A program made the position numbers and the translations under genes. The notes below the pieces were generated by a model. That model saw nothing but the letters and a program-made list of their open reading frames with translations, had not been told where the DNA came from and did no database searches. Positions 1 through 11,835 of a stretch of DNA of 64,000 nucleotides are shown here, one piece after another. Source of the DNA: Lanius collurio (taxonomy: Eukaryota; Chordata; Aves; Passeriformes; Laniidae). Each line of letters begins with the position of its first letter. Position 1 is the first letter of the stretch. Location: the NCBI GenBank assembly GCA_020086605.1, contig JACBWW010000004.1, forward strand, positions 39,884,027 through 39,948,026. Direction: 5' to 3'.

Positions 1-3000
1 GCCTGGGTGGGACTGTGGGCTGCCACCATCTGATGGGACTGGGTGAGCACCATATGGCAGTGGTGTGACATCACATGAGGAAGCAGACACAGAGCTGTCC
101 CAACCTGGCAAGCATAGAAAGAATCTTAAAATACACAGAGAAGCTCCCAGAGGGATCATATCCCCATGCGGAGTGTATGAGTGGTGTATGGGGGGACACA
201 GTTGGGTGGGGGGAGGCACAACAGGGGTGCTTCCTGACTCCCTGTTTTTGACCTCTCACTGGATGTGATGGTTTACTCTTGTTCTGGGACTCCAATTTGA
301 GTAGGAGATGTTGCACATGATCAGGCCCGGTGCGTCAAAGTTTGGGCAAGATCCCTGGCATTTCTGGAGGAGTAGGGTGCTGTATTCATAGGAAATATTT
401 GTGAAGGAGTATTGGTGCAGCTGGGAATGGTTGGCAGGGACAGCAGCTTCTGTCCAAGGTCATCAGAACACTCCTGATGAGGGATTGTTCTTATCAGGAC
501 TGCTTTGGCTAGGTCAGATTAGGAACAATCACATGCTTGTTATTTCCAGAGAAGATGCATTGCTGGTTTTCCCAGCAGCAGCCACTGGCATGCAGGGATG
601 GTGGGGGAAGGCTGGGGACTGGCAGGTGGGCTGTTTCACCTCACCAGCAAACACCACTGTACCATCCCTGTCATGATGCTCATCCAGGAGGGTTAGAATC
701 ATCCTAGATTTGATTTTTCAAGTCAACAGCAAGGGAGAAACACCATCCAGATCTGGCTTGGTCCTCAAGATGTTTCACCCGCTTCTGGGGATGACCACCC
801 CTGCCAGGGAGGGTAGCTGAGGGTACACAGGCCGGCAAGCAGGGCGAGTCTCAGCATTTTTGACTCCTTCCCATTGCAGCCCATCACAAACTGGCACTTT
901 GAAAGACCCCAAGCAGCTGCCACTGTCCTCAAGGACAGCTGAACAGGCCAGGAGGAGGGACCCCAGTGGGGCACAGGCAGGGAGCTGCCAGCCTGGCTGC
1001 TGCAGGCAGGGGAAGGAGGACTCACATTTAGCAGAGATTTTGGGTGGCTTTTGTTTACTGGAAGGGCCAGTGTGGGGAAAGAGAAGCACAGTCAGGAATG
1101 ACTTTAGGGCTATGGTGGGAAGGCTGCCAAAGGCCCACCAAGTACAGAGAGCATAGAATGGTGGGGGAGATGCCTGAGCTTGATGCACAGCTCATGATCT
1201 GGGCAGCTCCCTTTTGTCTCTTCCTTGCAGCTGAGGAGACATGACTGGAGAGCAGGACTTGCACTGCACAATGACTGGGCTGGCAGGGAAGGGGAGAGCC
1301 AGGGCTCCACTCCCTCTCTTGCCATGGGAAGCAGGTGCTTAGAGAGGAGGAGGGAGGGAAGGGTGGACATGGGAGGTTTGCCAGGCACCAAAGCAGCTGG
1401 GAGCTCCTGGGGAGGAGACACATGGCACGTGTGGGCAGATTAACAAACTGAGCCGATCAAAGGCTGCTCAATCCTGCATCCATGTGCCCGGGCTGTCTGC
1501 CAGCACCTCTGAAATGATTTTTCCCGGCCAGCAGCTGAAAGAAGGTGCTGTTCAATGGGGCAAATCCATAACCATTTTGTTTCTACCAGCCAAGCCTTGT
1601 TTGAAGATTCTCCTGGCTGGGACCAAGTCTTGAATGCCAGAGCTCTCAGAGTATTCAGTGACACATCCTGCCTGCCTTCAGAGTTCCCTGAATGGCAGCA
1701 TAGCACTGGAAACTGTGGCTAAGGGGACTTATAACTAAATGCTGAACTGGTTTGACCCCTGAATTTGTCTCCAGAGATCAATCTCAGATTTGCCATAGTC
1801 TGAGGAGGTCTAACATGAGCGCAGAACAAAAGGGATCTGAGAACTTTGGTGTTCAGGTGTGCTTGAACTGGACATGTTGCTTCAAGTCCACTTACATGGT
1901 GCTTTGCCAGGGCTACATGAACATTAAATAAAGAGGTGCCTTCAGGCCTGTTTTTAACAGAAAAGCAAAGTGTGTGACACTTTTGTCCCTCAGGCAACTA
2001 CAGGGGCTCAAGGTGAGAAATCCCCCTTCTTCAGCCCCTCCCTCCCAGCCATTTGTAGGGGAGAGCTTGTCTTCATTGCACTGCATGATGTCTGTGAAGA
2101 GAAACCCTGGTGATGCTGAGAGCTTCTGCTGGTCCCAGGCTGAACTTGCACTGGGCCCTCTGGGCCAGGTCCCGGCTCTGTCACCAAAACTGCTGACAGC
2201 TCCAGAAAAGTAGCTGTGCATTGAGCTCATGCAAATCTGCTGGTACCTGCACCAGAGCCTGGCACTACAAAGCCAAGCTTGGAAAAGGAAGCACAAACCC
2301 TGGAAAACACAAGGAATAATCCCAGGTAGTTAGGCTTTCTTGCTGAAGCCACCCAGACCAAACAGAAAAGCCTTCATGTCTCTAGTCTCTGCTGCTTTCA
2401 GACAGTTCCCAGTCACTGTGTGTTTCCTGGGACTCTCCAGTGGGTCACCAAAACGTTTTTTGCTACTTCAGTAGGGCATTCTGCTTTATAATCCCAAAAA
2501 CATCATTGCCTGTAGTTACTACAGGTAGGCAGGAGAAGATGTGTGAGGACTTGAGCCTGCAGTTCACTGTCAGAGCCATCCCCAAACCAGTCAAACATGG
2601 TCAACAGCCAGGACAGGCAGTTGTATGGGAATGAACCTCCAATTCATGTTAATAGCTCCAAACCTAAAATTGCCAGAGGCTAATTATGGAAGCTTTGAGA
2701 CTTTGAGGAGTAAAATTATCTTAATAGTTTAACTGTATAAACACACTGACTCATATTGAGGGTAGAATAACAGTCTCCCGAGCAGTGTGTTCACCTGTCA
2801 GCCAGAAGCTGACTGCTTCTCCACACCTTTGCCCTGAGATAGGGAAATCTGCATGAGGAAGAAAGGAAAGTTATGGCTCTGTGGTTTGATAGTACTTTGC
2901 TCCAGTGATATTTTTCTGGTAGGTTTTGCAGAGCTATTTGCCCAACTGTCTGTACTTCTGTATGGATTTATTTAAATACTTTTTATAGACATATAATAAT

Positions 3001-3166
3001 ATATACTCTTATATAAACACAATGTATATAGTTATAAGCCTCTTTTTTCTTCCTCAACTCAGCATCACCTGGCTGCATCTAAAATCATATCTGTTGTCCA
3101 TTCATGCTCATGTGAAGGCAGCACAGCAACAGGCCTGGTGAACTTCAAGTGAAATTTAATATATTG
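1..3166. other. No recognisable gene
   Basis: Single-copy-looking non-coding sequence. The only compositional feature is an AT-rich stretch at about 2965-3035. An isolated AATAAA (plus, 1927-1932) has no gene to attach to. The open frames are short, overlap on both strands and show no splice or codon-usage support. Confidence 0.6.
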
Positions 3167-4007
3167 TGTCTGGGAAAGAAAAACTGTCCGCTGTAGAAGA
3201 CCTGGGCAAGTGGTTGTTTTGGGGTGATTTGTGATGATAATCTATTCCGTCAGCTTTATGCCCAAAATGGTTGTCGTATCTTTAAGGTGTGTGGCCGGCG
3301 GAGGTGGGAGCTTTGGGCTCTTTGGCGGGCTTTTCAAAACCTCTCGTCCCAGGGTGCGGTGCAGTCTGGTTTTGCTTGGCTAGGTTGGTTTTGTCGACCC
3401 AGGCAAGAAGTTCTTCCCTTCCCTGGCCTCGGAGAAGCTGCAGCAGCAATCCTTCCGCTGCCTTTGAGGTGGACTGGACAGCTTGTTAGTCCGCGACCAG
3501 AGAAACGGGACTGGCGGGAGAGGGGCCGCTCCGTTCCGGCCCCAAACCTCGGGAAGCCGAGCCGGGGAGAGAAAGCAAACCAAGAGGCTGCAGCCCAGCT
3601 GCTTCCTCCGCCGTAGAGAGAAGGTCAACGCCAGAGAGTCACCAGGTTTTCCTCTGTTGCCCGAACTGCTGCGTGAAGCTCCCGTGTGAGTTCTCTTCCC
3701 TGAGAGAGACGCCGGCGCCATCTTGTACCGCGTGTCACTTCATGAACGGGTATTTCCCTGGCATTTTGGGGTATTTTCCGGTGTGTGGGGAGGTAAGGTC
3801 TGACAGTTTAATATCTGGCATTTATTTACTTTTTTTCCCCTTGCATTGTAGGCATTCTGATTGTTAATAAACTGTTGGGGTTTTTTCCCCCACTTTCATC
3901 CATTAGTGTTCATTTCCTATTGGTGGAAAGGGATTTGTTGGAACCTTTTTAGAGGAGACGACTCATTCCAGAGTGTCTTCTCCTAAATTTATCTCTACAC
4001 TCAGACA
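3167..4007 (+). mobile_element. Possible solo LTR (841 bp)
   Basis: The block starts TGTCTG (3167-3172) and ends CAGACA (4002-4007), a perfect 6-bp terminal inverted repeat with the TG...CA ends of retroviral LTRs. It is more GC- and CpG-rich than its surroundings. It contains GCCGGCGCCATCTTG (3711-3725), a YY1-type core promoter element, and an AATAAA at about 3866-3872 followed by a T/G-rich stretch, the order expected of an LTR. Flanks are ATTG and ATGG, so a target-site duplication is imperfect at best. Assigning it to an avian ERV family is inference. Open frames of 60-130 codons in it look non-coding. Confidence 0.5.
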
Positions 4008-4361
4008 ATGGTACATCCTCAAAGAGGCCAGAGAAAGCCTCTGCTCCAGAATAGCAGCCAGGGTGACAGACATCAAGGAGTGCTGCTGCTGTGTGTGGAC
4101 AGCTTTGGAGATTGAAGCCTGGAAGGGCTGAAAATGGTCATGGATAAAAGGAGGAAGACCCTAAAGACAACCAAATTATGTTTGGCCTCTGCAGGAAGGA
4201 GTGGGCAGAGAATGACAAAAAGAGTTCTTCCTTTCTCTTTTCTCTTTGCAGCTCTAAAATCCTATTTACCTGGAGAGCTTCCACCGCCCAGAATCCAACC
4301 TCCTGCAAGCAGCCCTAAGCTGTCACCCACTGCCATGGCCCTGCCTGGGCTTTGCGCCTTG

Positions 4362-4449
4362 GAGAGCTGGATACTGGGCTCTGGGGACACTTCAGCCCAA
4401 CTCCAGAGAGCTGGACACTGGCCTCTGGGGACACCCCATCCCAGCTCAC
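4362..4449. repeat. Imperfect 44-bp tandem duplication
   Basis: Two adjacent units start GAGAGCTGGATACTGG and GAGAGCTGGACACTGG, share CTCTGGGGACAC, and end in CCCAACTCCA and CCCAGCTCACA. They appear to be a minor minisatellite. Confidence 0.75.
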
Positions 4450-7400
4450 ACACCCCCTCCAGCCTGCAGTGCATCAAAGCCTTCCTTTGACCTTCCTCCT
4501 CCAAGCTTCCGCCTTCATGCCTGCACAGGACCAGGGAGCCAGGCCTGTGGTGCCACCCAAAGACATTCTGTAGGGTAAGCAAACATGAGAGGAAATGTGC
4601 AAAGATGGGGATGGCTGCAGGGTCACCCATTTTAACTCAGCACCTCTCCTTCGCCTTTTCTACTGGCTCTTTTCACTTGCTTTCCACACCAACGTAAGCC
4701 TCTGTGACCTTACTTTTTTATTTTGTGATACTCTATGCAAAACCCATCCACATATTTAACAGATTTATTGAAAGGTGAAACCTTACATATCTTGTGACTA
4801 GGGCATAGTGGCAGGATTTTTAAGCAGTGCCACTAAGAAAAAGTGCAAAACAAAGGAAAACTGGCATTCCAACCCACACCTGCCTGCAGGCAAGTCAGAG
4901 GATGGTTCTTTTATGAGGAAATCTGCCACTTTGAAAGCCTGGAAAATCAGTCACAAGACAGGCTGGGAGTATAGGAAATGATAAATGCGTCTTTTTATCA
5001 CATCATGACAGTGAAACAGGTGAAAGGAAATTTTAAGCTGTGCAAATCTATTTTTCTTTAATTTATTTTCCCCTATAACATGCTGTGAGCATGCTCCAGA
5101 AATTCCCAAGGGCAAAAATACATCAAGATTCAGAGAAAGACTAAATATATATGGACAGCAAGAATATCAGGATTCATTAGAATTAATGGCAGTAAAAATG
5201 TCATCAGGTATACTAAACTCCCTGCTTCAGGGTGCAGAAAACATTTGAGTTAGATCCAGCTGGAGTGGGGAGAAGAAGGGTAGGGAAGCAGATTCAGCTT
5301 CAGCCCTCCTTGAGGCTCCCTCACAGCCTGCAGCAGGAGGATGGTGTGAGATAGGCAGGTGCCTGATGTGTCTCACAGCGGTGTTCCCTTGGATGTGGAG
5401 ACAGGGCAGGGCCCCACAGCCACGGCCACCTTGGTGCTGCTGGATTCTTGCCCTGCCAGTGCAGCAGGGTGCTGGGAGCAGCTTTCTTCCCTGGAGAAAT
5501 TGCTTCTGCACAGAAGTCAGAGATGACACACGACCCTTGTGCCTGCAGCACAGGAGACGTGCCTGTGCTCAGTTTGGGGATGTCTGTACTGCCATGGAAA
5601 GCCTCTGACTGGTATCTCAGAGTAGAGAGATGGGGGATACATTCCCATTACCAACCTGTTCTGGGCAAGCACAATAAGGCTCACACCAAGACAGTTTCAC
5701 TCCAATAGCCCCGAAGTCTGGGTTTTCAGTCTTTCTGTAGCAAATTTGGAAGTCCTAAGCCAAGCCTGGGAGGCTACTAGGAAAAAAAAATGGTGATGGC
5801 TTTCTGAGGTGCCAGAGAGGATCTCAATACAAATTCAAGCTCCCAGCTACATTTCTATTTTGAGATTAGACAAATCAATCAACTTTCTAGTGTCTTTTTA
5901 TCTTCTAATTGTGCATCCATATGGACTACAACTGAACTCATTCACAGGATGCTACCTGCCTTTAGGGCCTGTGTTCATGTGTTTCCATTCACAGCCATAA
6001 GCTTTTGAGGAAGTCAGGATTGGGCTCTTATACTAGCAAAGGGGCCTGTGTCAAGAAGTAAAATTCAGGTGCTTTCTTTCAGTGGTATCACCCAAAAAAA
6101 CTCTTCTGCTAGGGTTCCACCCAGCTAATGACGTAGTGGGTCTTGGTCACACAGCATTAAGTCACCCTGTCCCCTTTCTCAGACCGCCTTGAACAGGCTG
6201 TGTGGAGGCCATGACCTCTCTGACCTTGCTGAGTCCTGCCCTTCCTCCATGCAAAGTTTGCCAGGGCTGTGTGGAGGGCCAGGAATGCTGGAATCCCCTT
6301 GCACAAGGGCTCGTCCTCTACCATCTGCCCACACATGCTCCATGGCAGCTCCATGTCACTGCCTGTGCTCACACATGGCTTCAGCTTTCAGTCCCCTCTT
6401 TGTATCCCCCCTCCACAGCTGTTTCTCCAGCATGCAGCCATTTCCTGTGTCTGGTCTAAGCTCCCTGGGTTTCTCCTTGCTACCCCAGGAAAACTTAGTG
6501 GCCAAATCAAAGGGGCTTTGAGATAATGTGCAGCTGAACACTTGTCAAGCAACATGATATCTGTAGCAACACGTGGGAGCTACCATTCAGGTTTAGACCC
6601 TCAAGCTGTCTAGTCCAGCTCCTGGGAGGAGCAAACAAACACACCTAAGACCCGAAAAAGATTATGTGGCCCCAGGAAAGCCATCAATCCTTGGCTGGTT
6701 ACACCTCTAGCTAACACCTGGAGAACTGTGAGCTTGTAATAGCTGTGCAGTATCAGCTTGTCTTTACCCTGCTGGTGGTGCAACTCCTTCCCTCTGCCTC
6801 CAGCTGAGCTCCTGGGCACCATGGCATAATGTGGAAAGGGGTTCAGAGTACATAGCCTTCAGTTTCATGCACTCTCTTACTGCCAGCCTCTGGTGTTTGC
6901 AGATCATGTGCAGGGAATGGTTGGTTGAAAAATGAAACACAGATTTTGGGGATATCAGTTCCCCCCACTACATCAATAATGCAGAGCCCAAAAAGAAAAT
7001 GCTGAGGAAATTGGTAGGGCATCCGTTAGAAAACTAAAGAGATGTGGGTGTTCTGGGCTTTCTGACCCCTCTGGTTGTTGATTGCAGTTGGAGTCTTATT
7101 CATGTTGCAAAGGGCCAGCCTCTCGTCTGGCTGTACCGTGAGGCCTGGTGACTGCCCCATTCTGTTCCTCAGAGAGGTAAGAGAAGGAGACATCTCCAGA
7201 AGCCATTACACATTTCTTCTCTGGGCAAGGCCCCCTTCTTTATGGCTGCTGAGCTCACACCCTGTCTCACTTCCCACTTCAGGGGGCTTTTCTCTATCTT
7301 AGCATCCTGCAGAGAGCAAAGTGGTCTGCAAAGACTGATCTGCTGCAGTTCTTCACCACCCATCTTTGCCCTCCTGGACCACACACTGGAGTCTGGAGAT

Positions 7401-8583
7401 GCGGGATAAGACCTGCCTCAGCCGCTGGACCCAGATGGGAAGGCAGAAAGGAAGAAAGGGTGGGTTGGTTCTGGTAGTAGAGCAGGAGTCCTGAATTCAT
7501 GCTGCTGAGGTCCTTGGTCCTGTTGAAGGAGGAGATAGGGTAGGAGCATGGCTTGTTCCACTGTTTGTAACAACTCCACCTAAGGAAAATGAAGACAAGA
7601 GGAAAAGAGAGGTATGGATCTTTTGTAGTCTGGTCATGTTCAACTTCTCTCCTGTTCCTACAGTGGTAGTAAGTAAAGAAGGTATGTTTAGACCTGGTAC
7701 CTTTGCAGCAGATCCAGGGGGCCCACGAGGGGTTGTGTGGTACAGCCAGGACCCCTGGCAGGTTGCCTCCACAAGCATCTAGTCCTGGTTCAGCCAGTGG
7801 GAAGAAAGAGCTGGAAAGAGCATGGCCTTGCTTAGGAGCTGTGTGTTAGCTCAGGCTAGACAGTGAATGAAATGCACAGCCTGGTCTGTGCTGCAAGAGG
7901 GAGAGCAAGCATAGGCTGCTTCTCTCAACCCTGGCCATGCAGGACAGGCTCTTTCAGATTTTAATCCCCCTCTTGCCATGCTTTTCTTTCTGTCCTTGTC
8001 TCTTCTCTTAATCAGAGAGGAGCAGCTGCAGCCCTCTAATAGCTTCTAATAGTCTGTTCTTAGCAGTTGTCGGTGGTATTTTGGTGCTGCCTCCTCTCTC
8101 CTGTTACTGAGCTGGCTATTCCTCCACTGCAGAACTGCCTGCCCAAGCTTTCTCATCCTCAGTAAGCCATGGCCAGCTGCAGGAAGGTCACTGGGAACTT
8201 GAGGAATAAATTTTACTGGAAACCACATCCAGTAACCAAGACACAGGTTGCAGTGGGAGAAGAAACTGGATCCATTTGGTCATAGGGGAAGAAAAAAGTA
8301 TGGGAAGGATTTGCAATCGCTTTTTTTCAGTGAAAAATTTAAGAGATGGGTAAAGGACAAGGAAGTAAGTTAAAACTATTGATCAGGTGAGAGGAGAGAT
8401 TTTGCAACAGTTTCCCCAGGAACTCTTCTGCCATTGTTTTCACTTCTCTCAGTCTCGTACATCAAAACTCTGAAGCTCCCCTTTAATGCACAAGGAAACA
8501 AACCAAGGTCCCTGTCCCACACTGTGATACCTCTCCACCGTGTTTTGCTTGCATCCCGAAGAGCTCATCTCCTCACTTCCCTC
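4450..8583. other. No recognisable gene
   Basis: Non-coding by inspection. A cryptic splice-bounded open segment at 7088-7176 (acceptor TTGATTGCAG, donor GAGAG|GTAAGAG) has no partner exons. Open frames of 60-120 codons here lack any family resemblance. Confidence 0.55.
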
Positions 8584-8975
8584 TTGTGCATCTCTGTGAT
8601 TGGTCTAGTCCTGGCCCTGGTGCACACATGGGAAGAGTTTCTGTTGGAGTGGAAGAGCAGTATTTTTATTACTAGGATATCAATGGAAGTGCAGCATTGC
8701 ATATGAAATACATTGTGTTGTGTTTTGTTCCATTCTGTTCTAGGTTATTCTATTCTACTTTGCATCTCCAGTATTTTTGGACTGTTGCACTTGTGGTGCA
8801 CACCTGGGAAGACCTTCTGCTGGAGTGAAAGAGGAATATTTTCTATTACTATGATATAAATGGAATGTAGGAAGGGTTTATGTTTGAGGGAAAGAGCAGG
8901 ATTTGATATTACTGGGATAGAAATGCAAGTACAGTGTTGTGTAAAACTATATTGTCTTGGGTTCCTCTCTTTTGA
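8584..8975. repeat. Diverged tandem repeat, unit about 176 bp, about 2.3 copies
   Basis: The segment from about 8584 (TTGTGCATCTC ... GTGCACACATGGGAAGAG ... GGAGTGGAAGAGCAG ... ATTACTAGGATATCAATGG) is repeated from about 8760 with substitutions and small indels (GTGCACACCTGGGAAGA at 8796). A third partial copy starts near 8884 (GGAAAGAGCAGGATTT ... ATTACTGGGATAGAAATG). It is old, to judge by divergence. The open frame at 8434-8706 has no supporting features. Confidence 0.7.
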
Positions 8976-8989
8976 GAATGAATTCCAAA

Positions 8990-9422
8990 AAAGGACTGTC
9001 ATTTGGTTGTGTGTCAAATAAGATGGAAACTATTAGGTTGTGATAAGGCAGTTTAGTAAAGCAAAAAAGGAGAAACCAAATTTTACTCATACATAAGCAA
9101 AGGAAAACAGTCATCTTGAATTCCCATCAGCGAGGATGTTCAGATGCTTCCCAGGAAGCAGGGCTTCAGCATGTGAAATGGTTGGTCTAGAAGGCAAACA
9201 GCGTAGAGTAACAAATGCCCCCAGTTCCTTCTCCCTCCCTTAGCTTTTATATCTGAGCTGATGTCATATGGTATGGAATATCCCTTTGGTTGCTTTGGGT
9301 CAGCTGGCCTGGATGTGTCCCCCCCCAGGATCTGGCCCACTCCCAGCCCCTTGATGGGGGGAAGGAATGTCACGGGGACTGTGCTGCTCGGCAATAGCCA
9401 AAATGCTGATGTGTTATCAACA
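8990..9422 (-). mobile_element. Endogenous retrovirus LTR, degraded
   Basis: On the minus strand an LTR starts with TGTTGATAACACATCAGC at 9422. It then carries the segment AAAGGGATATTCCATACC, a TATA-like GATATAAAAGC around 9243-9254 and, near its end, the tail segment ACTAAACTG ... CTTATC. These landmarks, in this order, are those of a widespread bird ERV LTR as I remember it; a repeat-library match is needed to name it. The end coordinate is approximate. It lies directly downstream of a pol remnant, as a 3' LTR would if the env region were deleted. Confidence 0.7.
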
Positions 9423-9870
9423 CTCTCCCAACTCCCATAGCCTCTTTCATTTTCTAGTAACTCGTTATATGGTGGTGCTTTTTGGGTACAAGTCACCTTC
9501 TCAGGCACTGCTCCAAAATCTCTGCCTTCTGGCCAGCCCATAATCTCTTCTAGGATTCCTAGGAAATAAAGTTTTCCCATTCGGGCTTGTTGTGTAATCA
9601 GTGTTACCCACTTACTCCATCTAGCGCTGGTTGTGTGATGCGTTGAGGGGATGTTTCCTTGGAACATCCAGTGCAGGACAGGCAGTTGTGCCAAGAGGAG
9701 ATGCTTCTGTCCCAGCAACTTCTGAGGTGGCTTGAACTCCCTCACAGGCTGCTAATATCTCTTTTTCAGCTGGAGTATAGTGGGCTTCTGGTCCTCGATA
9801 ACTCTAGCTCCAAAGACCTAATGGTTGACCTCAGGCTTCTCCTGAGGTTCTTTGCCAGAGACTCCAGATG
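9423..9870 (-). pseudogene. Endogenous retrovirus pol remnant (RT connection/RNase H-like region)
   Basis: Minus-strand frames next to the LTR resemble the C-terminal reverse-transcriptase connection and start of RNase H of bird ERVs. Similarity begins near 9810 and moves between frames around 9690-9760, showing at least one frameshift. It breaks off at the LTR border (9422) before the RNase H catalytic core. A continuous open frame of 201 codons (9745-9140) runs from this remnant into the LTR and is not a gene. The copy is broken and inactive. No gag, protease, integrase or env is recognisable. Confidence 0.65.
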
Positions 9871-11219
9871 AGCCCCTGATCCCCAGCTGCAGTATAGGGT
9901 GTATTTTGCACATCTCCATCTCTGCAGCAGACACTCTCATTCCAAACAAACTCATTAACTCACTGTCATTCACCAGAGAGAAACCACTCAGCAAGGTGGG
10001 AGCCAGTTGCTGAAGCCAGGTGAGAACGGCATATGTGGGGAAGGAGCAAGGTGGAGAGGCTGGTGCTTCATTAAATCCACCAAAACTCTGGAGGGCTGAT
10101 GTTTTAGTGCCTGCTTGGAAAATCCTGCTGTCAGAGTCACAGTGAGAGCTTCTCCATACCTACTCACTTGCAGGTGCTGGGAGAGGCCCAGCAGGCGCTG
10201 GGCAGGTCATAAAGCAAAAGGCTGAGCTGTTTGAGCTCTTAGGGGCTTGCAGGAGAGTAATTCTAACCCCTTGCTGGACTTGGTGACACCAATCCATATT
10301 AACTTGTGAAGTCCTTCCAGGTCTGCAAGCCCTTTGTGGGCACAGCATAGATGAACGGGTCAAGCGTATGTGCTTTCCACCTGCTTTTGCTATGCAGTTG
10401 TTTTAACTCTACTTTCTCTATCCAAAGCAGTAGGGGTTTTTTGGTTTTTTTTTTTTTTTTGGACAAACATGTCCTGTAGCAGTTTGATGCCATAATCTTT
10501 GCACACACTTGTGGAGCTAGATCCATAGTCTCAGCTGTGCCAAAGCCATCCCATACCCTTTCAGTTCTGCCAGGCCTAAAATCCAGGAACCTAGGAAGGC
10601 TTGAAACATTCAGCAGCAATGAGCCATCTGAAAAGCAGGAGTGGTTCTCTCTTTCAGAAGATGCTGCTAAATTACATGGAGATTACAGGGCCAAGAACTC
10701 TGGAGGGAAGTGAGAAAGGATGTAGAACACCATCCTCCAGTGCTCTCCTTCCTCCCTCATCTGGTTTTCACTCTTCATCCCACCTGGGCTTCAATGAACC
10801 CTCCCTGAGATTTCTCAGATTGGTCCCATTTTCTCTCTCCAGCCTTGGAAACTGTGTTGCTTTCTCTCAAGTGATCCAAATCCAGCCAGATTTCCTCCCC
10901 AGAGCATTCATTAGGTGACTCTAACCCACGTCGATGGGATTACAGCTATCTTTGATCCTGCTGTAGTTAGGAGACAGGGCTGTATGGCCTGTGTTTCTCT
11001 AATTTAGACTTGCTTTGCATCCTGTGGCACAGAGCAGGAAATGGATCCCCTGGGAGCCTGATGTGTAGAAAGCAACAACTTCCCACTGGAGTCAGGGATG
11101 AACAAAAGAGTCTTCCCTCTTTGTAGGAAGTGCCACAGAGACAGGCTCTTTGGTGATTTCTATTCTGATTATCTCTGAGTGCAGCCTCATGCCTTGGTTT
11201 GCAGTTATGGCACATGAGA
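9871..11219. other. No recognisable gene; poly-T run
   Basis: It contains a T-rich run at about 10436-10460 (an oligo-A tail in minus orientation would look the same), but no adjacent retroposon body is recognisable. Confidence 0.55.
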
Positions 11220-11344
11220 GATGAGTGACACCTCCAACCCAGCTACAAGGAGCTGGGTCAGCTGAGCTGCACCCAGAAGTCATGGAGGCAGGCAGCATTT
11301 CCCAGACAATCCCAATATGGCCTGCAGAGCACTTCTGTACCCAG
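11220..11344 (+). repeat. 125-bp direct repeat, copy 1, abutting assembly gap
   Basis: The unit runs from GATGAGTGACACCTCC to TTCTGTACCCAG, where the run of Ns begins. The second copy after the gap differs by one substitution and one single-base deletion. Confidence 0.95.
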
Positions 11345-11711
11345 NNNNNNNNNNNNNNNNNNNNNNNNNNNNNNNNNNNNNNNNNNNNNNNNNNNNNNNN
11401 NNNNNNNNNNNNNNNNNNNNNNNNNNNNNNNNNNNNNNNNNNNNNNNNNNNNNNNNNNNNNNNNNNNNNNNNNNNNNNNNNNNNNNNNNNNNNNNNNNNN
11501 NNNNNNNNNNNNNNNNNNNNNNNNNNNNNNNNNNNNNNNNNNNNNNNNNNNNNNNNNNNNNNNNNNNNNNNNNNNNNNNNNNNNNNNNNNNNNNNNNNNN
11601 NNNNNNNNNNNNNNNNNNNNNNNNNNNNNNNNNNNNNNNNNNNNNNNNNNNNNNNNNNNNNNNNNNNNNNNNNNNNNNNNNNNNNNNNNNNNNNNNNNNN
11701 NNNNNNNNNNN
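11345..11711. other. Assembly gap (367 N)
   Basis: This is an unsequenced run flanked on both sides by the same 125-bp unit, so the missing sequence is probably more copies of a tandem repeat, or the gap is a false duplication. Open frames drawn through it are meaningless. Confidence 0.99.
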
Positions 11712-11835
11712 GATGAGTGACACCTCCAACCCAGCTACAAGGAGCTGGGTCAGCTGAGCTGCACCCAGAAGTCATGGAGGCAGGCAGCGTTCCCAGACAA
11801 TCCCAATATGGCCTGCAGAGCACTTCTGTACCCAG
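11712..11835 (+). repeat. 124-bp direct repeat, copy 2, abutting assembly gap
   Basis: It starts exactly at the end of the N run with GATGAGTGACACC and ends at TTCTGTACCCAG. It is about 98% identical to 11220-11344. Confidence 0.95.

Noticed and set aside
9140..9745. 201-codon minus-strand open frame as a gene
   Set aside because: It fuses a broken retroviral pol remnant to LTR sequence. It is debris, not a host or viral gene.
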